Positions 49,583 through 58,147 are shown, numbered from the stretch's first letter. The stretch is 64,000 bases of DNA from F23-B02 sp963625685 (GCA_963625685.1 CAVFTR010000004.1:62001-126000); one strand, 5' to 3'. Numbers and translations are program-made. Notes: generated from the sequence alone by a model not told the origin.

Positions 49583-51478
49583 TTATTCCAGCTCGAACGC
49601 TCCCGTATAGAGCTGATAGTAGGTACCGCGCTGCGCGATCAATGTGTCGTGATCGCCGCGCTCGATGATCCGGCCGTGGTCCAGGACCATGATGGCCTGG
49701 CTGTTCCTGACGGTAGACAGGCGGTGAGCGATAACAAAAACGGTCCTTCCGGCCATCAGATTGTCCATGCCCGCCTGCACCAGCGCCTCTGTTCTCGTGT
49801 CGATGGAGCTGGTCGCCTCGTCCAGTATCATGCACGGAGGATTGGCGACCGCGGCACGGGCGATAGAGAGCAGCTGTCTCTGACCCTGAGAGAGATTGGC
49901 GCCGTTTCCCGTCAGCATGGTATCGTATCCGTTCGGCAGCCTGCTGATAAAGCTGTCCGCGTTGGTAAGCTTTGCGGCCGCAATACATTCCTCGTCCGTG
50001 GCATCCAGCCGGCCGTAGCGGATATTGTCCATGACCGTTCCGGTGAACAGATTCACGTCCTGCAGCACGATGCCCAGGGAGCGCCGCAGGTCAGGCCTTC
50101 TGATCTTATTGATATTTATCCCGTCGTATCGTACCTTGCCGTCCTCAATATCATAAAAACGGTTTATAAGATTCGTGATGGTCGTCTTGCCGGCTCCGGT
50201 CGCGCCTACAAACGCGATCTTCTGGCCGGGATGCGCGTATACGGAAACGTCATGAAGCACAGTTTTCCCCGGCACATAGCCGAAATCGACGTGCTGCAGC
50301 TGGATATCGCCCTTGAGCTCCACATAGCTGACGGTCCCGTCTGCCTTGTGGGGATGCTTCCATGCCCACAGACCCGTGACATGATCGGCCTCTTTAAGCT
50401 CGCCCTGCGGATCCCGCTCGGCGTTGACAAGGGTGACATAGCCCTCATCGTGCTCGGGCTCCTCATCGATCATTTCAAAGACGCGGGACGCGCCGGCTAT
50501 ACCCATGGCGATCATGGACACCTGCATGGAGATCTGTGAAATGGTCTGCGAAAACTGCCGCGCCATGCTCAGAAAGGATACTATCACACCGGCGGAAACG
50601 GTCGCCGAGCCGGAAAGTCCCACGTTCGTCACGCCAAAGCAGATGAGCATCGCACCGACGATCGCTAGCAGAACATACATCAGGTTGCCGGTATTGTTCA
50701 GGATCGGGCCCAGCACATTTCCGTAGATATTCGCGGTCTCGCCGTCCTTGAAAAGCTTATCGTTCAGCTTCACGAAATCGGCCTTGCTTTCTTCCTCGTG
50801 GCAGAAGACCTTCACGACCTTCTGGCCGTCCATTATCTCTTCAATGAAGCCCTCTTCCTCGGCAAGGGATATCTGCTGCTGCATCATGTATCTGGAGCTG
50901 CCCCCTCCGAACTTCTTAGTGACTCTGAGCATGATAAGCGCAAAGGCAAACACGACCAGGGTCAGCCAGACGCTGTAATACAGCATCAGAAAAACGATGG
51001 AGAGCATGGTGAGCGAGGCCTGGAACAGCTGCGGCAGGCTCTGCCCGATCATCTGCCGGATGGCGTCCGTATCGTTTGTGTAGGTGCTCATGATATCGCC
51101 GTGGGCATGGGTATCAAAATACCTGATCGGCAGGCTTTCCATACGGTCAAACATATCCACGCGGAAATGCTTCAGCGTTCCCTGCGTAACGACTGCCATG
51201 ATCCTTGTGTAGATAAAGGCCGCCGCAACGCCCAATACATAGATAAGGCCCATGAGCGTCAGTATGGAAACGAGCCGCTCCCATACCGCATCCATGCCGG
51301 AGGTGATCCCCGGCGTGATGCACTCGTCGATCAAACGCTGCATAAATGCGGTGGCAGCTACGGAGGCGCAGGAGCTTATCACTATGCAGATCATTGTGAT
51401 AATGAGCTGAACAGGGTAATACCGGAATAAATATCGAATCAGCCGCCCGAAGCTGCCTTGCTTTTTCTGCTTTTTCAT
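49583..51478 (-). CDS. ABC exporter half-transporter with consensus ATPase site
   Basis: 631-aa protein with six hydrophobic helices (about 30-320) and a C-terminal ATPase domain: Walker A GATGAGKTT, signature NLSQGQRQL and Walker B CMILDEATSSID with an intact catalytic Glu, switch histidine in IAHRLST. A roughly 40-residue hydrophilic insertion precedes the ATPase core. It pairs with the upstream half-transporter, whose ATP site is degenerate, forming a heterodimeric multidrug-type exporter. The ATG after GGGAGGCGG is used. Confidence 0.87.
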   Translation of the reverse strand: MKKQKKQGSFGRLIRYLFRYYPVQLIITMICIVISSCASVAATAFMQRLIDECITPGITSGMDAVWERLVSILTLMGLIYVLGVAAAFIYTRIMAVVTQGTLKHFRVDMFDRMESLPIRYFDTHAHGDIMSTYTNDTDAIRQMIGQSLPQLFQASLTMLSIVFLMLYYSVWLTLVVFAFALIMLRVTKKFGGGSSRYMMQQQISLAEEEGFIEEIMDGQKVVKVFCHEEESKADFVKLNDKLFKDGETANIYGNVLGPILNNTGNLMYVLLAIVGAMLICFGVTNVGLSGSATVSAGVIVSFLSMARQFSQTISQISMQVSMIAMGIAGASRVFEMIDEEPEHDEGYVTLVNAERDPQGELKEADHVTGLWAWKHPHKADGTVSYVELKGDIQLQHVDFGYVPGKTVLHDVSVYAHPGQKIAFVGATGAGKTTITNLINRFYDIEDGKVRYDGININKIRRPDLRRSLGIVLQDVNLFTGTVMDNIRYGRLDATDEECIAAAKLTNADSFISRLPNGYDTMLTGNGANLSQGQRQLLSIARAAVANPPCMILDEATSSIDTRTEALVQAGMDNLMAGRTVFVIAHRLSTVRNSQAIMVLDHGRIIERGDHDTLIAQRGTYYQLYTGAFELE

Positions 51479-51479
51479 A

Positions 51480-53216
51480 TCAAACCGCCTCCCTGCTCTT
51501 CGTCTGCGTCTCATAGGCCTCCCAATAGATGCCCTTTTTGGTCAGAAGCTCCTCATGGGTGCCCCGCTCGGCGATCCTGCCGTCCTCCAGCACGAGAATC
51601 ATGTCTGCGTCCTGGACCGACGAAACTCGCTGCGCGATGATGATCTTCGTCGTTTCGGGTATCGCCGTGCTCAGCGCCTTTCGGATAAGGGCGTCCGTTT
51701 TCGTATCTACCGCAGAGGTGGAGTCGTCCAGGATCAGGACCTTGGGCTTTTTAAGCAGTGCCCTCGCAATGCACAGACGCTGCTTCTGGCCGCCGGAAAC
51801 ATTGGAGCCGCCCCGCTCGATATAGGTGTCATAGCCGTCCGGGAGCTGCCGGATAAACTCATCTGCCTGCGCAGCCCTGCACGCCTGAATAAGCTCCTCG
51901 TCCGAAGCCTCCTTGCTGCCCCAGCGCAGGTTTTCCCTGATAGTTCCGGAGAACAGCACGTTTTTCTGCAGGACCACGGCTACTGCGTCACGGAGCGTAT
52001 CCAGATCATACTCGCGCACGTCGTGTCCGCCCACGCAGACGCTGCCCTCGCTGACATCATACAAGCGGGAGATCAGCTGGATCATGGTGGTCTTGGAGGC
52101 GCCGGTGCCGCCCATGATCCCCACCGTTTGGCCCGAGGCAATGCTCAGATCGACATCGGACAAGGCCGCCTTTTCGCTTCCGGTATTGTAGCGGAAGGAA
52201 ACATGGTCAAAACGTATGCTCCCGTCAGGCACTTCACGAATACCATTTTCCGGCGAGGACAGCGTGCTCTCCCAGGTCAGAACCTCGACGACGCGGTTTG
52301 CAGATTCCGCCGCCATGATGGTCATCACGAACACCATGGAAAGCATCATCATGGAGGCGAGTATCTGAACGCCGTAGTTTATAAGAGAGGACAGCTGCCC
52401 GGTCGTAAGGCCGGAGCCTGCCGTGTTGATAATGATATCGGCTCCGAAATAGCTTACCAGCATGAAGGAGGCGTAAATGCAGAACATCATAAAGGGATTG
52501 TTGATCGCCAGAAGCTTTTCGACCCTTGTAAAGTCGCTGCACACATCCTCTGCCGCCCGGCTGAATTTTTCCTTTTCATAGTCCTCACGGACAAAGGATT
52601 TCACGACCCGGATCGCCGAAACGTTCTCCTGAACTGAATTATTAAGCGCGTCATACTTACGGAAGATCCGCTTGAATATGGGGTGGACATGGATCGCTAT
52701 CCCAAACAGCACAAAGCCGAGAACCGGCAGCAGAACAAGAAAGATGAGCGCCATTTTCGCCTTTATCGTCAGGCACATGATCATGGAAAAAATGATCATC
52801 AGCGGCGTGCGGATAGTAATGCGTATGATCATCTGATACGCATTCTGTATATTGGTGACGTCCGTTGTCATTCTCGTTACCAGCGACGATGTGGAAAAAT
52901 GATCGATGTCCGCAAAAGCAAATTCCTGTATTTTAAAGAACATATCCTGCCGCAGATTTCTGGCAAAGCCGCAGGATGCAGTCGCCGCATATCTGCCGGA
53001 GAGAACTCCGAACAGCAGCGAAAACATAGCCATGACAACAAGGGCAATGCCCAATTTCACGATGGGCCCCAGCGCCTGCCCGGTCATGCTGTCTATAAGC
53101 TCTGCCATGATCAGCGGAAGAAGACACTCAAGAGCCACCTCCAGCGATACAAAGACCGGCGACAAAATCGATTCCTTTTTGTATTGCCTGACACTTTTCA
53201 ATAATGTTTTTATCAT
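51480..53216 (-). CDS. ABC exporter half-transporter with degenerate ATPase site
   Basis: 578-aa partner half-transporter: six helices in residues 15-310, then Walker A GGTGASKTT (Ser before Lys), signature VSGGQKQRL and Walker B VLILDDSTSAVD, in which Asp replaces the catalytic Glu; the switch position is IIAQRVSS, with Gln in place of His. These changes mark the non-hydrolysing site of heterodimeric exporters such as BmrC/BmrD or TM287/288. It is preceded by a marR gene with 4-bp overlap. Confidence 0.87.
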   Translation of the reverse strand: MIKTLLKSVRQYKKESILSPVFVSLEVALECLLPLIMAELIDSMTGQALGPIVKLGIALVVMAMFSLLFGVLSGRYAATASCGFARNLRQDMFFKIQEFAFADIDHFSTSSLVTRMTTDVTNIQNAYQMIIRITIRTPLMIIFSMIMCLTIKAKMALIFLVLLPVLGFVLFGIAIHVHPIFKRIFRKYDALNNSVQENVSAIRVVKSFVREDYEKEKFSRAAEDVCSDFTRVEKLLAINNPFMMFCIYASFMLVSYFGADIIINTAGSGLTTGQLSSLINYGVQILASMMMLSMVFVMTIMAAESANRVVEVLTWESTLSSPENGIREVPDGSIRFDHVSFRYNTGSEKAALSDVDLSIASGQTVGIMGGTGASKTTMIQLISRLYDVSEGSVCVGGHDVREYDLDTLRDAVAVVLQKNVLFSGTIRENLRWGSKEASDEELIQACRAAQADEFIRQLPDGYDTYIERGGSNVSGGQKQRLCIARALLKKPKVLILDDSTSAVDTKTDALIRKALSTAIPETTKIIIAQRVSSVQDADMILVLEDGRIAERGTHEELLTKKGIYWEAYETQTKSREAV

Positions 53217-53656
53217 ACCTTACCTCCGACGTGGTCTGTGCAATCATCATTCATCTCGCCCTGTATATTTGACAGCATGGTACGGAGCGCTTCCTTCAGC
53301 TCATCCATGTGCCCTTCCGGTATCCCGCGTCCGAGACATTCCTCCTGCCGGGCGCGTAAAGCCTCCAGCTCCGGCTCTATGTCATAGGCCTTCTGAGTCA
53401 GGATGATCTCCTTTTTTCTGGTGTCCGCCGAAACGACCTCTGTCTGAATGTATCCCAGCTGTCTCAGCTTCTTAAGATGCAGGGATATTGTCGCCCGTGA
53501 AATGCCGAGCGTCTCCTGTATATTTGCCGCAACGGGCAGGCTGTCTCTGCTCCTGAGAATATAAAACAGGATCAGGGCCTGCGCCGGGGACAGCTCGAGA
53601 GACTGCATATCGCTTTTCTGATATTGCTCGAGCGAAATGCTCAGCTGCTTGAGCAT
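53213..53656 (-). CDS. MarR family transcriptional regulator
   Basis: 147-aa winged-helix regulator; the HTH is at about residues 45-90 (LPVAANIQETLGISRATISLHLKKLRQLGYI) and DTRKKEIILTQKA is the wing. It is the first gene of the exporter operon and probably represses it. The annotated ATG has no good ribosome site. The frame stays open for 27 codons upstream with protein-like sequence (NDLGFHVRNEAIRTDEHEL) but no usual start codon, so the true N terminus may be longer through a non-ATG start or a frameshift. Confidence 0.78.
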   Translation of the reverse strand: MLKQLSISLEQYQKSDMQSLELSPAQALILFYILRSRDSLPVAANIQETLGISRATISLHLKKLRQLGYIQTEVVSADTRKKEIILTQKAYDIEPELEALRARQEECLGRGIPEGHMDELKEALRTMLSNIQGEMNDDCTDHVGGKV

Positions 53657-53740
53657 CGGCAGCAGCTCATGCTCATCCGTTCTGATCGCCTCATTCCTGA
53701 CGTGAAAGCCGAGATCGTTAGCGCGCGAACATTTCGGCTA

Positions 53741-53759
53741 CGTACGAAAGTATAGTACG
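53741..53759 (-). promoter_or_regulatory. Candidate MarR operator and -10 box
   Basis: Palindrome CGTAC-N9-GTACG whose spacer contains TATACT on the minus strand. It lies about 85 bp before the marR start and would let the repressor block its own promoter. No good -35 box was found at the normal distance. Confidence 0.5.
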
Positions 53760-53766
53760 CAGCATC

Positions 53767-53795
53767 TTGAAATGGAATTCAAAATGCGTTATACT
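53767..53795 (+). promoter_or_regulatory. Promoter of the LysR gene
   Basis: TTGAAA and TATACT with a 17-bp spacer. A partial dyad TTGAA-N5-ATTCAA covers the -35 region and could be a LysR autoregulatory site. Confidence 0.65.
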
Positions 53796-53841
53796 TAATA
53801 AAAACTTTTTATTACAAAGCTGAATGGGGAAGGATACGGAT

Positions 53842-54726
53842 ATGAACAGTTTTCAGCTGGCCTGCTTTCTGACTGTTGCGGAAACGCTGAATTTTGCAAG
53901 AAGCGCGGAGCGCCTGAATATCACGCAGCCCGCCGTTACGCATCAGATAAAGTCCCTTGAAGCCGAGCTCGGCGTCGTGCTGTTCAACCGCACCACTCAT
54001 TCCGTCGAGCTTACAAAGGCGGGCTTTCTGCTGATAGATGACGCAAGGACCATCGTTGCGGCCACGCAGCGGGTAAAGAAGCGCTATGAAGCCTCGCACG
54101 GGCGAGACTTCCCCGTGCTCCGCATCGGCTGTCACAGCGACGGCTTCCCACGGGAGCTGCCGGAGATACTGAGAGCCTTTGCAGCGGCCTGCCCTGATGT
54201 GCATGTGGGTATCCGCATGGCGCCGTCCCAGGCGCATCTGTACCGTTTTTTGGAGGAAGATAAGATAGATATACTCCTGGCCCTTAAAGAGCCGGACGGT
54301 AAGCGAAAGACCCCGGGGATATACCGGGAGCTGGCAAAGAGCCCCACGGTATGCATTTGCTCCGTTGAGCATCCGTTTGCCGGGCGGACGCAGCTGACGA
54401 TGCAGGAATTATCCGAATCGGATCTGATCCTGTATGAGCCGACAAAATCGTCCTTTTTCGATATTCAGATATGGGGAAAGCTGATGGGCAAGCGCGATCC
54501 GGAGGAGCTGCATTTCTGCGAATCTGCGGTCACAGCAATTATGCTCGCAAAAGCGGGCTACGGAATATTTCTGATGCCGGAGATCTATGCGCCCGCCGAT
54601 CCGTCACTGGCGGTCGTTCCCCTGACCGGGCCTGCCGATAATTCCTTCGGGATGTACTATAAATCGCTCAAGGTAAACGCTTATCTGAAGTCGTTCTGCG
54701 GGATATTAAAAGAATATTTCGGCTGA
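53842..54726 (+). CDS. LysR family transcriptional regulator
   Basis: 294-aa regulator with the N-terminal HTH (FLTVAETLNFARSAERLNITQPAVTHQIKSLEAELG) and a two-lobed effector domain from about residue 90. The ATG at 53842 gives the standard N terminus; a preceding ATG at 53824 would add six residues. It is transcribed away from the MarR-exporter operon and toward the rubrerythrin gene. The effector and target genes cannot be inferred. Confidence 0.87.
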   Translation: MNSFQLACFLTVAETLNFARSAERLNITQPAVTHQIKSLEAELGVVLFNRTTHSVELTKAGFLLIDDARTIVAATQRVKKRYEASHGRDFPVLRIGCHSDGFPRELPEILRAFAAACPDVHVGIRMAPSQAHLYRFLEEDKIDILLALKEPDGKRKTPGIYRELAKSPTVCICSVEHPFAGRTQLTMQELSESDLILYEPTKSSFFDIQIWGKLMGKRDPEELHFCESAVTAIMLAKAGYGIFLMPEIYAPADPSLAVVPLTGPADNSFGMYYKSLKVNAYLKSFCGILKEYFG

Positions 54727-54758
54727 CGCACGTCCGCTTCCGCTCAGCTTATATACGC

Positions 54759-54798
54759 AAAAATGCGGCTCACTTTTGTCAGTGAACCGCATTTTTTT
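54759..54798. terminator. Terminator between lysR and rubrerythrin
   Basis: AAAAATGCGG-type stem with one bulge and an inner TCACT/AGTGA pairing, ending in seven T residues; the A run on the other side makes it useful for the convergent rubrerythrin gene. Confidence 0.82.
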
Positions 54799-54824
54799 GA
54801 GTATCCTTGGATATACAGATATTA

Positions 54825-55394
54825 TTACTTGCCGAAGTAGCGCTTGAGCAGACCCTCGAAGGCCTTGCCGTGACGTGCCTCGTCGCGGGCCATCTCATGG
54901 ACGGTGTCGTGGATGGCGTCGAGATTGTACTGCTTTGCGAGCTTTGCAAGCTCGAACTTGCCGGCGGTCGCGCCGTTTTCGGCGTCGACGCGCATCTCGA
55001 GGTTCTTCTTGGTGCAATCGGTGACCACCTCGCCGAGGAGCTCGGCGAACTTCGCCGCGTGCTCGGCCTCCTCGTAAGCTGCCTTCTCCCAGTAAAGGCC
55101 GATCTCGGGATAGCCTTCACGGTGAGCGACGCGGGCCATCGCAAGGTACATGCCGACCTCGGAGCACTCGCCCTCGAAGTTTGCGCGCAGACCGCAGATG
55201 ATCTCCTCGCGGACGTTCTCGGGAACGTCTTCGCCGAAGGTCTTGCCGACGCCGACTACATGCTCGGCCGCCCAGGTCTTCTCCTCGGACTGCATGGTGA
55301 ACTTGCTGCCGGGGACATTGCAGATGGGGCACTTCTCGGGGGGAGTGTCGCCTTCGTGAACATAGCCGCATACGGGGCATACCCATTTTGCCAT
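54825..55394 (-). CDS. Reverse rubrerythrin (N-terminal rubredoxin, C-terminal diiron domain)
   Basis: 189-aa peroxide and oxygen detoxification protein of anaerobes. The rubredoxin centre is at the N end (CPVCGYVHEG and CPICNVPGS, residues 6-30), the reverse of classical rubrerythrin. The diiron domain supplies glutamates and histidines in ANFEGECSEVGMYL, YEEAEHAAKF and EMARDEARHGKAF. It reduces hydrogen peroxide with electrons from NADH through a reductase partner. Codon use is of the highly expressed type. Its promoter carries a PerR-like palindrome. Confidence 0.92.
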   Translation of the reverse strand: MAKWVCPVCGYVHEGDTPPEKCPICNVPGSKFTMQSEEKTWAAEHVVGVGKTFGEDVPENVREEIICGLRANFEGECSEVGMYLAMARVAHREGYPEIGLYWEKAAYEEAEHAAKFAELLGEVVTDCTKKNLEMRVDAENGATAGKFELAKLAKQYNLDAIHDTVHEMARDEARHGKAFEGLLKRYFGK

Positions 55395-55467
55395 AAATTT
55401 TTACCTCCTGAAATAAATACACTTTATTTTCACTTTAAAATTGAACGACGTGTTCCGTCTTTCTGTA

Positions 55468-55481
55468 CCTATTATAATAGG
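55468..55481 (-). promoter_or_regulatory. PerR/Fur-like palindrome at the rubrerythrin promoter
   Basis: A perfect 14-bp palindrome CCTATTATAATAGG contains the likely -10 box TATAAT. Its ATTATAAT core resembles the PerR box core. Reverse rubrerythrins of clostridia are known PerR targets, which supports the assignment. The leader to the AGGAGG ribosome site is about 65 nt. Confidence 0.55.
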
Positions 55482-55568
55482 AGGCAGGCGATGCAACTGT
55501 GGCATATGCTACAGGAAAATGGATGTTTTTAAGAAATTTAACATGTTGCTATATGATATATGGTATAT

Positions 55569-56522
55569 TCATTCGACAAGGGCCGCCAGAGCGGGACCGG
55601 CCGCCCTGCCGAACAGGCGTATCGCGGCCAGCGCCTCCTGCAGGGTATTGCCGTTGCTGCCGACCTCGAGTATCATCGAGCCGGGCGTGAGGTGCTGATT
55701 ATAGCGGTACTTTGTCAGCGTTATCGGCCGCATGAGGCTGGGGTAGACGCTGCATACGGCGTCCTGAAGATATACGGCAAGGCTCAGATTCTGCCGCCAG
55801 TTCGGATGCTCAAGGCCGCTTGCGTCGCTCCCGACGAAGAGCATTATCTGACTTGCGCACACGCCGCGCTCCGTGGCGGTCGTCTTGTATGTCACGGTGT
55901 CCGAGCACAGCGCGTCTCGGTGCAGGTCGATCACGATCCTTATGCTCGGATAGTCGGCGAGGTATTTTTCCGTCGCCTCGCAGCTGCGGTTGTACGAGCC
56001 CGTGTAGCTCGGATAGTCGAACACCTGCGTGTCGTGGATGACGTTCAGGCCGCAGTCTGTGAGTATCTGCGCAAGCTCCGTGCCGACGCGTATTACGTTA
56101 AGGCTCTGGTCGAGCGTGCGGTTGGTGCCGAGATCGTCGTATTTGTCCAGTCCCGCGGGGTGGTAGGCCTCGCTCGAGTGGGTGTGTATTATAAGTATCT
56201 GCGGCAGACCCGCCTCGAGCCTCACCGAGCAGCCCGCGCTCAGAACGGAGCTCATGTCGATATCGTAGCCCGAGGTGTTTTTCATGGACATCCCGCCGGC
56301 TATGGTCGTCGGGATTATCGTCGGCGCCGGAGCGGCGCTCGACACCGGCCCGGGCGTCGGAGAGGGAGCTGCGCTCGGCAGGGGACTCTCCTGAGACATG
56401 TCCGTCAGCGTGATAGTGTTTTTCACAGCCTCGCCGCCGTCGAGCCTGAGATAAAGAGCGAAGCCGTACAGGCAGCACAGGGCAAGTCCGCCCACGATGA
56501 TCAGCTTTAGTTTTTTCAGCAT
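55569..56522 (-). CDS. spoIIP: Stage II sporulation protein P
   Basis: 317-aa membrane-anchored amidase/endopeptidase that, with SpoIID and SpoIIM, dissolves septal peptidoglycan during engulfment. One N-terminal helix (about 5-22), a Ser/Pro/Ala-rich linker, then the amidase-type domain: ILIIHTHSSEAYHP with the first zinc His, a Glu in the same block, and IVIDLHRDAL with the second His, ending ILEVGSNGNTLQEA. The ATG behind GGGAGGG at 56522 is used rather than an earlier in-frame ATG. Confidence 0.9.
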   Translation of the reverse strand: MLKKLKLIIVGGLALCCLYGFALYLRLDGGEAVKNTITLTDMSQESPLPSAAPSPTPGPVSSAAPAPTIIPTTIAGGMSMKNTSGYDIDMSSVLSAGCSVRLEAGLPQILIIHTHSSEAYHPAGLDKYDDLGTNRTLDQSLNVIRVGTELAQILTDCGLNVIHDTQVFDYPSYTGSYNRSCEATEKYLADYPSIRIVIDLHRDALCSDTVTYKTTATERGVCASQIMLFVGSDASGLEHPNWRQNLSLAVYLQDAVCSVYPSLMRPITLTKYRYNQHLTPGSMILEVGSNGNTLQEALAAIRLFGRAAGPALAALVE

Positions 56523-56530
56523 ACCGAGCC

Positions 56531-56560
56531 CTCCCGTCAGACAATTATACTGCACGGGAG
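56531..56560 (-). promoter_or_regulatory. Inverted repeat enclosing the spoIIP -10 box
   Basis: CTCCCGT-N16-ACGGGAG brackets a TATAAT (56549-56544 on the minus strand). The arm nearer the gene includes the GGGAGG ribosome site, so a hairpin in any longer transcript would hide that site. With this -10 the leader would be only about 15 nt. Confidence 0.45.
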
Positions 56561-56636
56561 CTTAAAATATGCCGTACCTGCCCGCAGGAGCTTATGCATT
56601 ATGTAAACCAAAAATATTCAGAAACGAGGTCTTATT

Positions 56637-56879
56637 ATGCATATTACTTACCGCCCGAAGGGCGTATGCTCGCAGCTTTTCGAGATCGATATCGAAGACG
56701 GGCGCATAGAAAAAGTGGAGGTCAAAGGCGGCTGCGACGGCAATCTGCAAGGCATTTCGCGGCTTCTGGTGGGGATGAGGGTCGAGGACGCCGCGGCCAG
56801 GTTAGAGGGGATAAGCTGCGGATATAAGAACACCTCCTGCCCCGATCAGCTGTCCAAAGCTATGAAAAACTGCATATAA
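56637..56879 (+). CDS. TSCPD domain protein (TIGR03905 type)
   Basis: 80-aa protein containing the TSCPD motif at its end (KNTSCPDQLSKAM), an early ITYRPKGVCSQLFEIDIEDG block and GGCDGNLQGISRLLVG in the middle. TSCPD domains also occur attached to ribonucleotide reductases and probably bind metal through the cysteines. It is a single-gene unit flanked on both sides by exact copies of an 11-bp GTTTACATAAT element in opposite orientation. Confidence 0.85.
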   Translation: MHITYRPKGVCSQLFEIDIEDGRIEKVEVKGGCDGNLQGISRLLVGMRVEDAAARLEGISCGYKNTSCPDQLSKAMKNCI

Positions 56880-56891
56880 AAATGCGGTTTT
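56866..56891 (+). terminator. Hairpin over the TSCPD stop codon
   Basis: AAAACTGCAT and ATGCGGTTTT pair with one G-T around a short A-rich loop that includes the stop codon, followed by TTTTAG. It is a weak but plausible terminator. Confidence 0.5.
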
Positions 56892-56892
56892 A

Positions 56893-56934
56893 GTTTACAT
56901 AATATTTTTTCATAACGCATTTGATTTACATAAC
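56893..56934. repeat. GTTTACATAAT elements
   Basis: GTTTACATAAT at 56893-56903 is the exact reverse complement of ATTATGTAAAC at 56598-56608, on the other side of the TSCPD gene. A third near copy TTTACATAAC is at 56925-56934. The same half-site forms the palindrome at the spoIIE promoter. Probably a regulator binding site. Confidence 0.5.
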
Positions 56935-57189
56935 GTTATACATGTGATTGATGTTTGTAATAATTTTTACGGTTTTTTAAGAAATTGTTGTCGAAATTCG
57001 GCTTTTGTGCAAACTGACTAATGCACAAAATAATGTGTTTTTGGCTTATAAAGACCCCAAATCTTGCGGTTTTTGAAGCCGATGTGTGAAATATGCACAA
57101 TTCGACACATGTCCATTTGTGCAAAATATCTATTTACTCATTTGCGAACGTTCCGCTATAATTAATATGCCCGAGAGTAATAGGGCGAC
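56935..57189. other. AT-rich upstream region of the SleB gene with two Spo0A-box-like sites
   Basis: No gene is visible. TTGTCGAA occurs at 56988-56995 and its inverted form TTCGACA at 57101-57107; both resemble the Spo0A box TGTCGAA. Several TGTGCAAA/ATGCACAA words also recur (57006-57128). A TATAAT at 57157-57162 is the likely -10 box for the hydrolase gene. Confidence 0.4.
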
Positions 57190-57217
57190 ATTCGGTGTTT
57201 TGCCGAATCAATTTTTT
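57190..57217 (+). promoter_or_regulatory. Terminator-like hairpin in the SleB-gene leader
   Basis: ATTCGG-N7-CCGAAT followed two bases later by six T residues, located between the -10 box and the start codon (18 nt before the ATG). It has the form of an intrinsic terminator, so it may attenuate the transcript or end a small upstream RNA. Confidence 0.5.
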
Positions 57218-57234
57218 ATGACAGGAGCGTTAAT

Positions 57235-58077
57235 ATGAGTAAGCTGAAAAAGAACAGTATTGCACTCGTGTTCGTTATCTGTCTGCTGTGCGTTTTCCTC
57301 TGCGGCTCCGCGCTGGCCGAGGAAACTGACAACGGCGTGAGCTATACCGAGACTCCGGTATATGTCGACGGACTGCTGTCCTGCCGCGGCTATATGATAG
57401 GGGATAATTCCTATGTTTCGCTTGAAGCGGCCTGCGCTGTCCTCGGCTACGACGCCGATGTTTATTATGACAAAGAGATAAATAAGCTGACCGTCGAGGT
57501 CGCCGGCATAACGATCGAGGCCGGCTTTGAGGACTACTATCTGTGCGCAAACGGCAGATACCTCTACATTCCCGACGGCTATATGGAGATTGGCGGCTGC
57601 TTCATAATCCCGACGGAGGCTCTGGCGAAGATATTCACGCTGGACGTCTCGTGGGACGAGGAGCTCGACGCGGTCAACCTCAGCACGGCAGACGAACAGA
57701 TCCTCCTGAGCGGGGACGAGTACTACAATGAGGACGATCTCTACTGGATGAGCAGGATCATCACCTGGGAGTCGGGCAATCAGCCCGTCGCGGGCCAGAT
57801 AGGCGTCGGCAACGTCATTTTAAACCGCGCGGGAGACGCGAGGTTCGGCGAGACGATCAAGGACGTTATCTTTCAGGCCGGACAGTTCAGCGTCGTCTCG
57901 AGCGGCGCTATCTACGGCGAGCCGTATGATATAAGCCTTATCTGCGCAAAGCTCGTGTACGAGGGCTACAACACCGTCGGCGACGCGCTGTTTTTCCAGA
58001 CCGGACGGTACTGGGGCAGCGGAATGATCGAAACGACCTGGCTGTGCCAGATAGGCGACCACAATTTCTTTAACTGA
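57235..58077 (+). CDS. SleB/CwlJ-type cell wall hydrolase with copper-amine-oxidase-like N domain
   Basis: 280-aa exported protein: signal peptide (about 1-28), an N-terminal substrate-binding-type domain (about 38-160, resembling copper amine oxidase N domains used as wall-binding modules), and a C-terminal SleB hydrolase_2 domain (about 165-280) beginning MSRIITWESGNQPVAGQIGVGNVILNR with the catalytic Glu, and later FQTGRYWG...IGDHNFFN. SleB-like enzymes degrade spore cortex or vegetative wall. Whether this one is germination-specific cannot be read from the sequence. Confidence 0.85.
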   Translation: MSKLKKNSIALVFVICLLCVFLCGSALAEETDNGVSYTETPVYVDGLLSCRGYMIGDNSYVSLEAACAVLGYDADVYYDKEINKLTVEVAGITIEAGFEDYYLCANGRYLYIPDGYMEIGGCFIIPTEALAKIFTLDVSWDEELDAVNLSTADEQILLSGDEYYNEDDLYWMSRIITWESGNQPVAGQIGVGNVILNRAGDARFGETIKDVIFQAGQFSVVSSGAIYGEPYDISLICAKLVYEGYNTVGDALFFQTGRYWGSGMIETTWLCQIGDHNFFN

Positions 58078-58101
58078 TTGATAAAAGAAAACGGATATGC
58101 T

Positions 58102-58135
58102 AAAATGAGTTGGGCAAAGACCCAACTCATTTTTT
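58102..58135 (+). terminator. Terminator of the SleB gene
   Basis: AAAATGAGTTGGG with perfect complement, CAAAGA loop, six T residues. It lies only 13 bp before the rsmG start, so rsmG needs its own promoter within or ahead of it, or depends on read-through. Confidence 0.88.
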
Positions 58136-58147
58136 CTTGGAGCTTTT

